From Agreia sp. Leaf283 (GTDB lineage Bacteria > Actinomycetota > Actinomycetes > Actinomycetales > Microbacteriaceae), in NCBI RefSeq assembly GCF_001422485.1, contig NZ_LMNF01000001.1:1795374-1859373 (forward strand): DNA of 64,000 bases, given 5' to 3'. The translations under genes were made by a program, and so were the position numbers. Under the pieces are notes generated by a model. It was not told the origin of the DNA, made no database searches, and saw nothing but the letters and a program-made list of their open reading frames with translations. This document shows positions 51,763 to 61,057 of the stretch, in pieces. Within the stretch, counting starts at the first letter, position 1, and each line of letters opens with the position of its first letter.

Positions 51763-52746
51763 TTAGTTGGCCCCCGAGAATGCCTTGCGGCGGTTGATGA
51801 TGTAGCGGGCGATCGAGTTCACGATGAGCGTGATCACGAAGAGGATCAGACCGGATGCGATCAGCACGTTCACGCCGACGCCGTGCGCCTCGGGGAAGTT
51901 GAGGGCGATGTTCGCCGCGATCGTCGACGGGTTGGTCGATTTGAGCAGGTCGAACGAGAAGCCGCCCGAGACCGAGAGCACCATGGCGACGGCCATGGTC
52001 TCGCCGAGCGCGCGACCGAGGCCGAGCATGGATGCCGAGATGATTCCGGGGCGGCCGAAGGGCAGCACGGCCATCTGGATCATCTCCCAGCGGGTGGCTC
52101 CGAGCGCCAGGGCGGCCTCCTCGTGGAGGCGCGGCGTCTGCAGGAAGACCTCGCGGGAGAGGGCGGTGATGATCGGGAGGATCATGACCGCGAGAACGAT
52201 GGCGACGGTGAGGATGGTGCGGCCCGTGCCGGAGACGGGCCCGGCGAGGATCGGGATCCAGCCGAAGATGTCGACGACGGTGGAGTAGAACGGCTGCACG
52301 AACGGCGCGAGAACGGTGATGCCCCAGAGACCGAAGACGACCGAAGGTACGGCGGCGAGCAGATCGACCACGTAGCCCAGACCTGCCGCGAGGCGTCGGG
52401 GGGCGTAGTGCGAGATGAAGAGGGCGATGCCGATGGCTACGGGAACAGCCATGAGCAGGGCGAGGAAGGCGGCCCAGATGGTGCCGCCGACGAGGGGGGC
52501 GACGTAGGCCCAGAAGCTCGAGGGGGAGCCCTTGATCTCGGCAGGATCGGCCACGAAGGCGGGGATCGACTGCACGATCAGGAAGAGGGCGACCAGGGCG
52601 AGGATCGCGAGGATCAGACCGCCGGCGACGATCGTAGAGGTCGAGAAGATCACATCGCCGGGGCGCTGCTTCGCCTTGATCCGTTCCGGAGCGGCCGCGG
52701 GAACCGGCGGCTTCGCGTCAACGGGCTTGGGGGGTGCTGTCGTCAT
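51763..52746 (-). CDS. pstC: Phosphate ABC transporter permease PstC
   Basis: A 327-residue permease with six membrane helices. A 40-residue Pro/Lys leader (MTTAPPKPVDAKPPVPAAAP) comes first. The coupling loop is LHEEAALALGATRWEMIQMAVLPFGRPG, and AALGETMAVAMVLSV-like text (GRALGETMAVAM) is typical of PstC. A stem-loop precedes it in the transcript, separating it from pstS. Confidence 0.95.
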   Translation of the reverse strand: MTTAPPKPVDAKPPVPAAAPERIKAKQRPGDVIFSTSTIVAGGLILAILALVALFLIVQSIPAFVADPAEIKGSPSSFWAYVAPLVGGTIWAAFLALLMAVPVAIGIALFISHYAPRRLAAGLGYVVDLLAAVPSVVFGLWGITVLAPFVQPFYSTVVDIFGWIPILAGPVSGTGRTILTVAIVLAVMILPIITALSREVFLQTPRLHEEAALALGATRWEMIQMAVLPFGRPGIISASMLGLGRALGETMAVAMVLSVSGGFSFDLLKSTNPSTIAANIALNFPEAHGVGVNVLIASGLILFVITLIVNSIARYIINRRKAFSGAN

Positions 52747-52817
52747 GAGAGCTGGGGTCCTGTCAACCGGTGTTCAGGGAGGAGGGGGTGGGACTGTTTC
52801 GGGCCTAAACCCGCGAT

Positions 52818-52851
52818 CTGTCCGGCCCCGACGCGAGTCGGGACCGGACAG
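52818..52851 (-). promoter_or_regulatory. Stem-loop between pstS and pstC
   Basis: CTGTCCGGCCCCGAC (52818-52832) and GTCGGGACCGGACAG (52837-52851): 15 bp with one mismatch and a 4-base loop, 14 bases after the pstS stop. It probably limits read-through so that the binding protein is made in excess. Confidence 0.75.
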
Positions 52852-52865
52852 AGTGTGAAGCGGTG

Positions 52866-53960
52866 TTACTTGATGGTCGCGATCGCGTCGGCGACCTTCG
52901 AGGCGAGGTCGCTCGAGAGCGGCGCGGCGCCGGCGGAGGTAGCGGCCTCCTGCTGGCCCTCATCGCTGGCGAGGTAGCCGACGTATGCCTTCACGAGCTC
53001 GGCCTGGGCCGGGTCCGCGTACTCCTGGCAGGCGATGATGTAGCTCACCAGCACGAGCGGGTAGTGCGACGGGTCGGTCGTCTCGCGGTCGAGCGAGATG
53101 GCGATGTCGTTGGCCTCGCGGCCCTCGACCAGCGGCGACTCCTCGACGACGGCCGCTGCAGCCTCGGCGGAGTACTCGACGAATTCTTCGCCGACCTTGA
53201 TCTTGGCGACACCGAGGTCACCGGCCTTCGAGGCGTCGGCGTAGCCGATGGTGTTGCTGCCGTTGGTGACGGCCTGGATGACGCCCGAGGTGCCCTGGGC
53301 GCCCTCACCGGTCTGGAAGGGGAACGCGTCAGCGGCCTTCTCGGCCCAGTCGGAGGGAGCGACCTTGCCGAGGTAGTCGGTGAAGTTCTTGGTAGTGCCC
53401 GAGTCGTCGGAGCGGTGAACGGCCGTGATCGCTGCGCTGGGGAGCGTGGCGTCGGGGTTCAGTGCCTTGATGGCCGCGTCGTCCCAGGTGGTGATGGCGC
53501 CGGAGAAGATCTTGGCGAGGGTCGATGCGTCGAGGTTCAGCTCGTCGACGCCTTCCACGTTGTAGACGACCGCGATCGGCGAGATGTAGACCGGCAGGTC
53601 GATGGCCTTGGTGTCGGCGGCGCAGCTGGCGAAGGCGCCCGAGAGCTCCTCGTCGCTCAGCGCGGAGTCGGAACCGGCGAAGGCGGCGGCGCCCGAGATG
53701 AAGCTCTCGCGGCCGGCACCCGAACCCTGGGGGTCGTAGTTGATGGTGACGTCGGGGTTGGCGGTCTGGAACGCGGCGATCCAGGCTTCCTGGGCGCTGC
53801 CCTGGCTCGAGGCGCCGATACCGGTCAGCGTGCCGGTCAGGGTCGAGGCGGACTCGGTCGAGTCGCCGGCGGCGGGCGCCTCGTTGGCGGCGCAGGCGGA
53901 GAGCGCCAGCGCGGCGGTGAGGAAGAGTGCCGCGGGGGCGGCGATACGCGAAAGCTTCAC
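52866..53960 (-). CDS. pstS: Phosphate-binding lipoprotein PstS
   Basis: A 364-residue protein from GTG 53960, with AAAGGGA upstream. Signal MKLSRIAAPAALFLTAALAL with lipobox ALSAC. Phosphate-site text: GIGASSQGSAQEAWIAAF, YDPQGSGAGRESFISGAAAFAGSDSALSDEE and VHRSDDSGTTKNFTDYL. It captures phosphate outside the membrane for PstCAB. First gene of the operon behind a PHO box. Confidence 0.96.
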   Translation of the reverse strand: MKLSRIAAPAALFLTAALALSACAANEAPAAGDSTESASTLTGTLTGIGASSQGSAQEAWIAAFQTANPDVTINYDPQGSGAGRESFISGAAAFAGSDSALSDEELSGAFASCAADTKAIDLPVYISPIAVVYNVEGVDELNLDASTLAKIFSGAITTWDDAAIKALNPDATLPSAAITAVHRSDDSGTTKNFTDYLGKVAPSDWAEKAADAFPFQTGEGAQGTSGVIQAVTNGSNTIGYADASKAGDLGVAKIKVGEEFVEYSAEAAAAVVEESPLVEGREANDIAISLDRETTDPSHYPLVLVSYIIACQEYADPAQAELVKAYVGYLASDEGQQEAATSAGAAPLSSDLASKVADAIATIK

Positions 53961-54052
53961 TGAAAAATCCCTTTCAGGGTTTCTATTGCTGGGGATGGGC
54001 CGGTGCATGGCCCTCAGTGAACCTAACGAGCGCGCGTAACCAATCTCTCCTG

Positions 54053-54074
54053 ATCAGGTAAACGGGAGGTGAAC
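54053..54074 (-). promoter_or_regulatory. PHO box upstream of pstS
   Basis: On the minus strand GTTCACCTCCC is followed directly by GTTTACCTGAT. These are two 11-bp direct-repeat units with the GTTCACC core known for PhoP in Streptomyces and relatives. It lies about 95 bases before the pstS start, so phosphate-starvation induction is likely. Confidence 0.8.
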
Positions 54075-54081
54075 AGCGCCC

Positions 54082-55008
54082 TCAGCGGGGGACGTGCGTC
54101 TCGATGGCGATGATGCCCGCCCCCGGGCGATCCCTCGAGAGGTGGATGACCGTGTACCCGGCCACGGGCAGGTCGCCGGCCCGAGAGATCGAGGCGAGCT
54201 TGGTGCTGCCCGTGGCGAGCGCGACCTCGCGCATGATCTCGGGAAGCACGGGGCCGTGACTGCACAGGATGCTCGTCACCCGTCGGCGCACGCGCTTGCC
54301 GACCTGGCTCCGGATGTCGCTGGTGCCGTTCTCGAACGCGTCCTGGGCGATCGAGTCGGTCTTCTTCACGGTGATGCCGAGCGCCTCGGCCGTCGGCGCG
54401 ACCGTCTGCTGGCAGCGCAGCGCGGTCGACGATCGGATGACCGCGGGGCCGAAGGCGCTCAGGCCGGCGACGATGGACTGCGCCTCGAGCTCGCCGCGAT
54501 GCGTCAGCGGGCGGGCGGAGTCGCGTCCGTCGAAGTCGAATGCGGGAATCGCCTTGGCATGGCGGAGCGCGATGATGGCGAAGGTGCTCATGAGCCCGTC
54601 GTCGACGAGCGCCTGGAAGCGCTTGAGGATCTCGGCGTCGCGCTTGTAGCTGATCGATGCGAGGGCCCTCGCCACGGGCATCCACTCGAGGGCGGCGACC
54701 TCGTTGTTCGGCACGAACGTGGAGTTGAGCACGGCCTCTTCGGTGACCTCGGCCGCCCAGTAGTGCACGACCTTCTCGCGATGGTTGGGCATCACGTAGT
54801 TCGTGACCCCGAGCGGCACACCGAGGGCGACCTTGAGGCCGGTCTCCTCGGCGATCTCGCGCACCGCGGTCTGCGGCAGCACCTCGCCGGGATCGAGCTT
54901 TCCCTTGGGCAGGGAGACGTCTTTGTGGCGCGTGCGATGGATCAGGAGCACCTTGATCTTGCCGTCGACGACGCGCCAGCAGACCGCTCCCGCGGCGAAG
55001 ACAGTCAC
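54082..55008 (-). CDS. MutT1-like Nudix hydrolase fused to histidine phosphatase
   Basis: A 308-residue protein. The N-terminal Nudix domain has the full Nudix box GKLDPGEVLPQTAVREIAEETG (residues about 35-57). The C-terminal phosphatase has an RHG-type start (IIALRHAKA) and SSTALRCQQT. The two-domain layout is that of mycobacterial MutT1, which sanitises 8-oxo-dGTP and diadenosine polyphosphates. It ends eight bases before the PHO box and follows ppk on the same strand, 22 bases downstream. Confidence 0.9.
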   Translation of the reverse strand: MTVFAAGAVCWRVVDGKIKVLLIHRTRHKDVSLPKGKLDPGEVLPQTAVREIAEETGLKVALGVPLGVTNYVMPNHREKVVHYWAAEVTEEAVLNSTFVPNNEVAALEWMPVARALASISYKRDAEILKRFQALVDDGLMSTFAIIALRHAKAIPAFDFDGRDSARPLTHRGELEAQSIVAGLSAFGPAVIRSSTALRCQQTVAPTAEALGITVKKTDSIAQDAFENGTSDIRSQVGKRVRRRVTSILCSHGPVLPEIMREVALATGSTKLASISRAGDLPVAGYTVIHLSRDRPGAGIIAIETHVPR

Positions 55009-55030
55009 TGGCCCGCTTCCCCCGCTCGGA

Positions 55031-57211
55031 TCACCGACTGATTCCGCTTCGCTTGCGCCGCTTGGAGATCTGCTTCATGACAACGTCCTGCAGATCGACG
55101 AGCGGGTTGCCGTCGGCGTCGATGCTGCGACGAACCCAGTCGCCATCGGGGCCGAGGGTCCACGACATGGTGTTCTCGTCCATGGCCAGGTCGAAGAGCT
55201 CGCTGATCTCGCGAAGGTGATCGCTGCTCGTCAGCCGCACGAGGGCCTCGACGCGGCGGTCGAGGTTGCGGTGCATCATGTCGGCGCTGCCGATCCAGGT
55301 CTCCGGCTCGCCCGCGTTGACGAAGGAGAAGATGCGCGAGTGCTCGAGGTAGCGTCCGACGATCGAGCGCACGGTGATGTTCTCGCTGAGGCCGGGAACG
55401 CCCGGCTTGATGGCGCAGATTCCGCGCACCCAGATCTCGACGGGAACGCCGGCCTGGCTCGCACGGTAGAGCGCGTCGATGATCGCCTCGTCGACGATCG
55501 AATTGACCTTGATGCGGATGCCGGCGGGCAGCCCCTGCTCGACGTTCGTCGCCTCCTGGGCGATGCGCTTGAGCAGGCCCTTGCGCAGGTGCAGCGGGGC
55601 GACGAGGAGGCGCTTGAACTTCTTCTCGATCGCGTAGCCCGAGAGCTCGTTGAAGAGTCGGGTGAGGTCTTTTCCGACCTGGTCGTCGGCCGTCAGAAGA
55701 CCGAAGTCCTCGTAGATGCGGCTGGTCTTCGGGTTGTAGTTGCCGGTGCCGATGTGGCTGTAGTGGCGCAGCACGCCCTTCTCGCGGCGGATCACCAGCG
55801 CGAGCTTGCAGTGGGTCTTGAGGCCGACGAGGCCGTACACCACGTGCACTCCGGCCTTCTCGAGCTTGCGGGCCCACGAGATGTTGGCCTGCTCGTCGAA
55901 TCTCGCCTTGATCTCGACGAGGGCGAGAACCTGCTTGCCTGCCTCGGCGGCATCGATGAGGGCCTCGACGATGGGGCTGTCGCCCGAGGTGCGGTAGAGG
56001 GTCTGCTTGATCGCGAGCACGTGCGGGTCGGCCGCGGCCTGCTCGAGGAACGCCTGCACACTCGTCGCGAACGACTCGTAGGGGTGGTGGAGCAGCACGT
56101 CCTGGCGCGCGATTGCCTTGAAGATGTCGGGCTTGGCGTTCGGTTCGCTCGGCTGAAGGGCGACGGAGGTGGTCGGAACCCGCTTGGGGTAGTGCAGCTC
56201 GGGGCGGTCGATCTTGCCGAGGTCGAAGAGGCCGGCGAGGTCGAGGGGAGCGGGCAGTCGGTAGACCTCCTGCTCGGTGACGTCGAGCTCGCGAACGATG
56301 AGCTCGAGCGTGCGATCGTCCATGTCCTCCGTCACCTCGAGCCGGATGGGCGGGCCGAAGCGTCGGCGCAGCAGCTCCTTCTCGAGAGCCTGGATGAGAT
56401 TCTCGGTCTCGTCCTCGTCGACCTCGACGTCTTCGTTGCGAGTCACGCGGAAGACATGGTGGTCGAGCACCTCCATGCCGGGGAACAGGTGGCTGAGGTG
56501 GTTGGCGATCAGGTCCTCGAGCGCGATGAGGCGCACGTTCGTCTCGTCTTCGGTCTCGTCGACGCGGATGAAGCGCGGGATGACCTGGGGCACCTTGAGG
56601 CGGGCGAACTCCTCCTTGTCGATCTTGGTGTTGCGCACCCGGATCGACAGGTTGAGCGAGAGGCCCGAGATGTAGGGGAACGGGTGCGCCGGATCGACGG
56701 CGAGCGGCATCAGAACGGGGAAGATCTGAGCGGAGAAGTAGTCGCTGAGGCGCGAGCGGTCGTCTTCGTCGAGGCTGTCCCACGTGACGATGTGCACGCC
56801 GGCCTCATCGAGGGCCGGCTTGACCAGCTCCTGGTATGCGCGTGCATGCCGCAGCTGGAGTTCGTGGGCGGCGCGGGAGATGTCTCCGAGCACATCGACG
56901 GGCTTGCGGCCGATGTTCGTGGGCACCGCGAGGCCGGTGGCGATGCGGCGCTTGAGGCCGGCGACGCGCACCATGAAGAACTCGTCGAGGTTCGACGAGA
57001 AGATCGCGAGGAAGTTGGTGCGTTCCAGCACCGGAAGCGTCGGGTCCTCGGCGAGTTCGAGCACCCGCGTATTGAACGCGAGCCAGCTGAGCTCGCGGTC
57101 GAGGTAGCGGCCTTCGGGAAGGGACGGATCGTCGAGGATCTCGATGATCTCGTCGTCGTCGTCGAAGTCCGAACCGAAGTTCGAGTCAAGGAGGATGTTG
57201 TCGCCGCTCAT
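55031..57211 (-). CDS. ppk: Polyphosphate kinase 1
   Basis: A 726-residue protein. Domain order: N-terminal helical ([20 protein letters not shown]), head ([18 protein letters not shown]) and two PLD-like catalytic domains with the autophosphorylated His in [50 protein letters not shown] is also diagnostic. It makes polyphosphate from ATP reversibly. Close to pstSCAB, it joins phosphate uptake and storage. Confidence 0.97.
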   Translation of the reverse strand: MSGDNILLDSNFGSDFDDDDEIIEILDDPSLPEGRYLDRELSWLAFNTRVLELAEDPTLPVLERTNFLAIFSSNLDEFFMVRVAGLKRRIATGLAVPTNIGRKPVDVLGDISRAAHELQLRHARAYQELVKPALDEAGVHIVTWDSLDEDDRSRLSDYFSAQIFPVLMPLAVDPAHPFPYISGLSLNLSIRVRNTKIDKEEFARLKVPQVIPRFIRVDETEDETNVRLIALEDLIANHLSHLFPGMEVLDHHVFRVTRNEDVEVDEDETENLIQALEKELLRRRFGPPIRLEVTEDMDDRTLELIVRELDVTEQEVYRLPAPLDLAGLFDLGKIDRPELHYPKRVPTTSVALQPSEPNAKPDIFKAIARQDVLLHHPYESFATSVQAFLEQAAADPHVLAIKQTLYRTSGDSPIVEALIDAAEAGKQVLALVEIKARFDEQANISWARKLEKAGVHVVYGLVGLKTHCKLALVIRREKGVLRHYSHIGTGNYNPKTSRIYEDFGLLTADDQVGKDLTRLFNELSGYAIEKKFKRLLVAPLHLRKGLLKRIAQEATNVEQGLPAGIRIKVNSIVDEAIIDALYRASQAGVPVEIWVRGICAIKPGVPGLSENITVRSIVGRYLEHSRIFSFVNAGEPETWIGSADMMHRNLDRRVEALVRLTSSDHLREISELFDLAMDENTMSWTLGPDGDWVRRSIDADGNPLVDLQDVVMKQISKRRKRSGISR

Positions 57212-57223
57212 GCAATCATCATG

Positions 57224-58141
57224 TCATCCGGCGAGCGGACGCCGATACTGGACATCGACCGTGTGGTCGGCGAATCCGAGCGACCGGTAGAGATGCACGG
57301 CACCGACGTTGTCGGCGTCGACATAGAGCGCTGCCGTCGAGATTCCCCGCTCGCGCAGGCGATCGAACGCGTGCCGCATGAGCGTGCGCCCGAGTCCCCG
57401 TCCGGCGTACGCGGAATCGACGCCCACCACGTAGATCTCTCCCGGCTCCTCTGGCCTCTCGATCTTGAGCCAGTTGTAGGCGATCAGCCGGTCGTCGTGC
57501 CTGGCGACGAGAAAGTCGCCGGCGTCGAACCAGGGCTCGGCCATGCGCGCGTGCAGGTCGTCGAGCGTGATCGAGCCCTGCTCGGGATGATCGGCGAAGA
57601 CCCGGGCGTTGAGCTCGACCCACGCCTCATCGTCGACACCGGGCCGGAACGCCTCGATGACGACCCCCTCGCCGTTCCCTGAGCCTGTCGAAGGGGAGCC
57701 CCCGTTCCCTGAGCCTGTCGAAGGGGAGTCCTTCGAAGGGCCCGGCACCGGCATCCGCAACTGATATAGCGTGCGCACGGCCTCGAACCCCGTGCGCGCG
57801 GCCAGGATGCGACTGGCCGGGTGATCGCCGTGCGCCCAGCCGGCGATCGCGGGCTCCGCACCGTCGAGGATGCGCTCGAGCAGGATCGTGCCGAGCCCGT
57901 TGCGCCGGAACTCGGGGTCGACGACGAACTCGAATTCGCCCTCGCCCACGATGACGGCTCCGGCGATCACGTCGCCGTGCTCGGCCACGATCAGGGCCCT
58001 GGCCCCGGATGCCGCGTCGACGAGCGCCTGGTCGTTGAACGGCGGCTGGCCGTCGACGAGCGACGATCGGGAGATCAGCCGAGTGAACGCCGCCCCGAGC
58101 TGGGAGGGGCTACTTGCCCTGAGTTGCAGCGATGCGCTCAT
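57224..58141 (-). CDS. mshD: Mycothiol synthase with in-frame repeat insertion
   Basis: A 305-residue protein with two GNAT domains. The N-terminal one ([21 protein letters not shown]) is degenerate. The C-terminal one ([28 protein letters not shown]) is the active site that acetylates cysteinyl-glucosaminyl-inositol, the last step of mycothiol synthesis. The order glnR-mshD-pst is shared with mycobacteria. Between the domains lies [10 protein letters not shown] repeated twice, encoded by two 30-base-spaced copies of a dispersed repeat. Start ATG 58141 overlaps glnR by 32 bases. Confidence 0.92.
   Translation of the reverse strand: MSASLQLRASSPSQLGAAFTRLISRSSLVDGQPPFNDQALVDAASGARALIVAEHGDVIAGAVIVGEGEFEFVVDPEFRRNGLGTILLERILDGAEPAIAGWAHGDHPASRILAARTGFEAVRTLYQLRMPVPGPSKDSPSTGSGNGGSPSTGSGNGEGVVIEAFRPGVDDEAWVELNARVFADHPEQGSITLDDLHARMAEPWFDAGDFLVARHDDRLIAYNWLKIERPEEPGEIYVVGVDSAYAGRGLGRTLMRHAFDRLRERGISTAALYVDADNVGAVHLYRSLGFADHTVDVQYRRPLAG
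57672..57726. repeat. Two copies of the dispersed repeat inside mshD
   Basis: Units at 57672-57696 and 57702-57726 are identical over 25 bases (CCGTTCCCTGAGCCTGTCGAAGGGG) and spaced 30 bases apart, so each adds ten codons in frame. A further CCTTCGAAGGG follows at 57730-57740. Confidence 0.9.
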
Positions 58142-58802
58142 TGTCGTCTTCGAAGAAGTTGAAGCGGTAGCCGACGTTGCGCACGGTGCCGATGAGGGAT
58201 TCGAGGTCGCCGAGTTTGGCGCGCAGCCGCCTCACGTGCACGTCGACCGTGCGCGTTCCTCCGAAGTAGTCGTAGCCCCACACCTCGGAGAGCAGCTGCT
58301 CCCGGGTGAAGACGCGCGACGGATGCATGGCGAAGAAGCGCAGGAGCTCGAACTCCTTGAACGTGAGGTCGAGGGGTCGGCCGTGCACTCTGGCCGAGTA
58401 GCTCGCCTCGTCGATCACCACGCCGGATGCCTGGATCTTCGAGGTCGACTGATCCTGCACCTGTCGGCCGATGGCGAGGCGGATGCGTGTGTCGACCTCG
58501 GCGGGACCCGCCGTCTCGAGAACGACGTCGGCCGCGCCCCAGTCGGCGCTCACCGCGGTGAGGCCGCCCTCGGTGATGATGAGCAGAATCGGCACCCCGA
58601 CACCCGTGGTGGTGAGGATCTTGCACAGCGAACGTGCCGAGGCGAGATCGTTGCGGGCGTCGACGAAGATGAGGTCGCAGTTGGGTGTGTTCACCAGCTG
58701 CGCGGGTTCGGCGGGGATCTGCCTGGCACGGTGGCTCAGGAGAGAGAGTGCCGGCAGAACCTCGCGGTCGACCGCAGAGGTCAGTATCAACAGCTGCGCC
58801 AC
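58110..58802 (-). CDS. GlnR-like orphan OmpR-family response regulator
   Basis: A 230-residue protein from GTG 58802, with GGAGG upstream ([20 protein letters not shown]). The receiver domain keeps one Asp ([13 protein letters not shown]), but acidic-pocket residues are reduced, as in actinobacterial GlnR, which is not controlled by phosphorylation. The C-terminal winged helix is [53 protein letters not shown]. GlnR controls nitrogen genes; assignment rests on the mshD neighbourhood and domain shape. Confidence 0.82.
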   Translation of the reverse strand: MAQLLILTSAVDREVLPALSLLSHRARQIPAEPAQLVNTPNCDLIFVDARNDLASARSLCKILTTTGVGVPILLIITEGGLTAVSADWGAADVVLETAGPAEVDTRIRLAIGRQVQDQSTSKIQASGVVIDEASYSARVHGRPLDLTFKEFELLRFFAMHPSRVFTREQLLSEVWGYDYFGGTRTVDVHVRRLRAKLGDLESLIGTVRNVGYRFNFFEDDNERIAATQGK

Positions 58803-58865
58803 GTATGGTCCTCCAAGAAAGCCTGCCGTCATACTATCGGGCAGAATAGGAGGGTGAGTCTCCTG

Positions 58866-59120
58866 ATGAAGAGCGTAGTGCCGGTCTGGCTGGTGGCCGT
58901 GATCGGTGCCGTCGCCGTCGCCGCGCTCGCCGACCCCCGCAACTACCTCGTCTTCCTGCCCGTCGTGCTGGGGGTGTGCACCCTCCTGACCTTCGGCATC
59001 CAGCTGGGCATCCGGCGGAAAGAGGGCTACGTCAATCGGGTGACGGCCAGCGCCACCGGCGCCGTCGTCGTGCTGGCGGTGGCCACGATCATCCTCGCCC
59101 CCCTGGCTTTCGCCGCCTAG
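58866..59120 (+). CDS. Small membrane protein, 84 residues
   Basis: Three hydrophobic stretches ([67 protein letters not shown]) with a basic loop [12 protein letters not shown] 58866 follows AGGAGG by 12 bases; GTG 58854 is too close to it. Conserved-looking but unassigned. Divergent from glnR. Confidence 0.7.
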   Translation: MKSVVPVWLVAVIGAVAVAALADPRNYLVFLPVVLGVCTLLTFGIQLGIRRKEGYVNRVTASATGAVVVLAVATIILAPLAFAA

Positions 59121-59163
59121 AGCCCACCGCCTCCGCGGGCACGAGTCGGGTTAGGATCGAAGC

Positions 59164-59280
59164 ATGGAATCGTACGTCGCGCTCGAACTCTTCTTCGTGG
59201 GACTGCTCGGTCTCGCGAGCCTGGCCATCGCCTGGATCTCGGGCATGGTCATCTTCAAGCTCTTCCGCGGCCAGCGCTGA
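59164..59280 (+). CDS. Single-pass membrane micro-protein, 38 residues
   Basis: MESYVALELFFVGLLGLASL then AIAWISGMVIFKLFRGQR: one membrane helix with a basic cytoplasmic end. TAGGAT (59152-59157) ends six bases before the ATG, so it is probably leaderless. The stop is two bases before the nitrobindin-like gene, suggesting co-translation. No family recognised. Confidence 0.6.
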   Translation: MESYVALELFFVGLLGLASLAIAWISGMVIFKLFRGQR

Positions 59281-59282
59281 CC

Positions 59283-59888
59283 GTGATCGAACTGCCCATC
59301 GGGCTCAACGCCGAACTGGTTCCCCTCTCGTGGCTGATCGGCGTCTGGGAGGGCACCGGAGTCATCGACTACTCGATCGGTGACGAGAAGGTCACGCGCG
59401 AGTTCGGGCAGCGCGTGAGCTTCAGCCAAGACGGACTGCCCCACCTCAACTACAACTCCTACGCCTGGCTCATCGGCGAAGGAGACGACGAACCCACGCC
59501 GCTCGCGACGGAGACCGGCTACTGGCGGCTGAGCCGTCCGCTCGTCGAGGCCGATCCGGGCCCGGGCATGCTGCCTCCGGCCGAGCAGAGGCCGTTCACG
59601 ACAGCCGACGAGGTCGAGACGCTGCGCAACGCGACGAACGGCTTCGACGTCGAGGTCGCCCTGGTGCACCCCGGTGGTGTGATGGAGCTCTACATCGGCC
59701 AGGTCGCCGGAGCACGCATCGACCTCTCGACCGACGCGGTCATCCGCTCGCACGGCGCCAAGGAGTACACGGCCGCTACGCGCATCTACGGCCTCGTCGA
59801 CTCCCACCTGCTGTGGGCATGGGACATCGCCGCCCTTGGGCAGAGCCTCCGCACCCACGCCTCCGCTCGTCTCGCCAAGACAGATTGA
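59283..59888 (+). CDS. Nitrobindin-like (FABP/DUF1794) protein
   Basis: A 201-residue beta-barrel protein with GTG start. The family motif GxWxGxG appears in WLIGVWEGTGVIDYS. The rest is alternating beta strands (GYWRLSRPLVEADPG, GFDVEVALVHPGGVMELYIGQVAGARIDLSTDAV). Bacterial nitrobindins bind heme b and handle NO or peroxynitrite. The C-terminal heme-ligand His candidate lies in DSHLLWAWDIAALG or LRTHASARL. Confidence 0.88.
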   Translation: MIELPIGLNAELVPLSWLIGVWEGTGVIDYSIGDEKVTREFGQRVSFSQDGLPHLNYNSYAWLIGEGDDEPTPLATETGYWRLSRPLVEADPGPGMLPPAEQRPFTTADEVETLRNATNGFDVEVALVHPGGVMELYIGQVAGARIDLSTDAVIRSHGAKEYTAATRIYGLVDSHLLWAWDIAALGQSLRTHASARLAKTD

Positions 59889-59893
59889 CTGCA

Positions 59894-61051
59894 ATGACCT
59901 CAGCTCCCTCCCCGTTCCTCGGCCTTCCCGGCGCAGTCGATTCGGCGGGAGCCGACAAGGGAGTGCCCGCCCACTACGGCAATCCCGTCGCCGAACAGCG
60001 CACGCTGCTCGCCGGTGCCATCGTCGACCTGTCGCACCGCGGAGTCATCTCGGTCAGCGGCGCCGACCGCCTCACCTGGCTCAACTCGCTGACGAGCCAG
60101 AGCCTCACTCGGCTGGCACCGGGGCAGTCCACGGAGTCGCTGCTGCTTGGTGTCTCCGGACGAGTCGAGTTCGACATGCGCGTCGTCGACGACGGCGACA
60201 CGGCCTGGCTCCTGGTCGACGCCGATGAGCTTCCGGGCCTGCTCGCGTGGCTGCTCAAGATGCGCTTCACCCTGCGGGTCATCGTCTCCGACCGCACGGC
60301 CGACTTCGCCACGCTCGGCTCGATCGGCGAGTCGAACCCGGTTCTGGATGCCGTGGCCGCGTCGCCGAACGGCGTCGCCCTGGTCTGGCGCGACCCCTGG
60401 AGCGCCGTCTCCGAGGGCGGTCACCAGTACGCGCAGATCGAGGAGCACCCCGGAGCGGAGTGGCTGTGGCGCGAGACGCTCGTGGCCCGCGACGAGCTCG
60501 TCGCCCTCGCCGATCGTGCCCGTGCCGGCGAGGTCGCCGTTGCGGGAGTGCTGGCGGCCGAGGCCCTGCGCATCGCGGCCTGGCGTCCTCGCCGTGCGAC
60601 CGAGGGAGACGAGAAGACCATCCCGCACGAACTCGACTGGATGCGCTCCGCCGTGCACCTCTCGAAGGGCTGCTACCGGGGCCAGGAGACCGTGGCGAAG
60701 GTGCACAACCTCGGCCACCCTCCGCGGCGCCTCGTCTTCCTGCACCTCGACGGAACCGACAATGTGCTGCCCGCGCCGGGAGACGACGTGGTTCTTCCCG
60801 CGCTGCCAGACGCTCCCGCGGGCGGCGAGCCCGACGTCGTCGGGCAGGTCACGTCCAGCGGCATCCACTACGAGCTCGGTCCCGTGGCGCTCGCGGTCGT
60901 GCGACGCTCCACTCCGGTCGATCGCGATCTCGGGGTTCTGAGCGACGGCATCGTCGTGGCGGCGGGCCAGGAGGTCATCGTGCCGCCCGAGGCCGGGAGC
61001 GTCGTGGGCCGCATCCGTCGCATGCCGCGACTCGGCGTGATGCGGCGCTAA
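59894..61051 (+). CDS. ygfZ: Folate-binding tRNA-modification/Fe-S repair protein YgfZ
   Basis: A 385-residue aminomethyltransferase-fold protein. The signature KGCYRGQETVAKVHNLGHPPRR contains the reactive Cys of YgfZ. The N-terminal region (VDLSHRGVISVSGADRLTWLNSLTSQSLT) is conserved with GcvT. In E. coli it supports Fe-S enzymes such as MiaB with folate. ATG 59894 lies five bases after the preceding gene; TTG 59885 is an alternative. Confidence 0.93.
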   Translation: MTSAPSPFLGLPGAVDSAGADKGVPAHYGNPVAEQRTLLAGAIVDLSHRGVISVSGADRLTWLNSLTSQSLTRLAPGQSTESLLLGVSGRVEFDMRVVDDGDTAWLLVDADELPGLLAWLLKMRFTLRVIVSDRTADFATLGSIGESNPVLDAVAASPNGVALVWRDPWSAVSEGGHQYAQIEEHPGAEWLWRETLVARDELVALADRARAGEVAVAGVLAAEALRIAAWRPRRATEGDEKTIPHELDWMRSAVHLSKGCYRGQETVAKVHNLGHPPRRLVFLHLDGTDNVLPAPGDDVVLPALPDAPAGGEPDVVGQVTSSGIHYELGPVALAVVRRSTPVDRDLGVLSDGIVVAAGQEVIVPPEAGSVVGRIRRMPRLGVMRR

Positions 61052-61057
61052 CGCGTC

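Noticed and set aside
57672..57726. A CRISPR-like array
   Set aside because: Only two direct copies with a 5-base gap and no varied spacers; they are coding and match the repeat at 49.8 kb.
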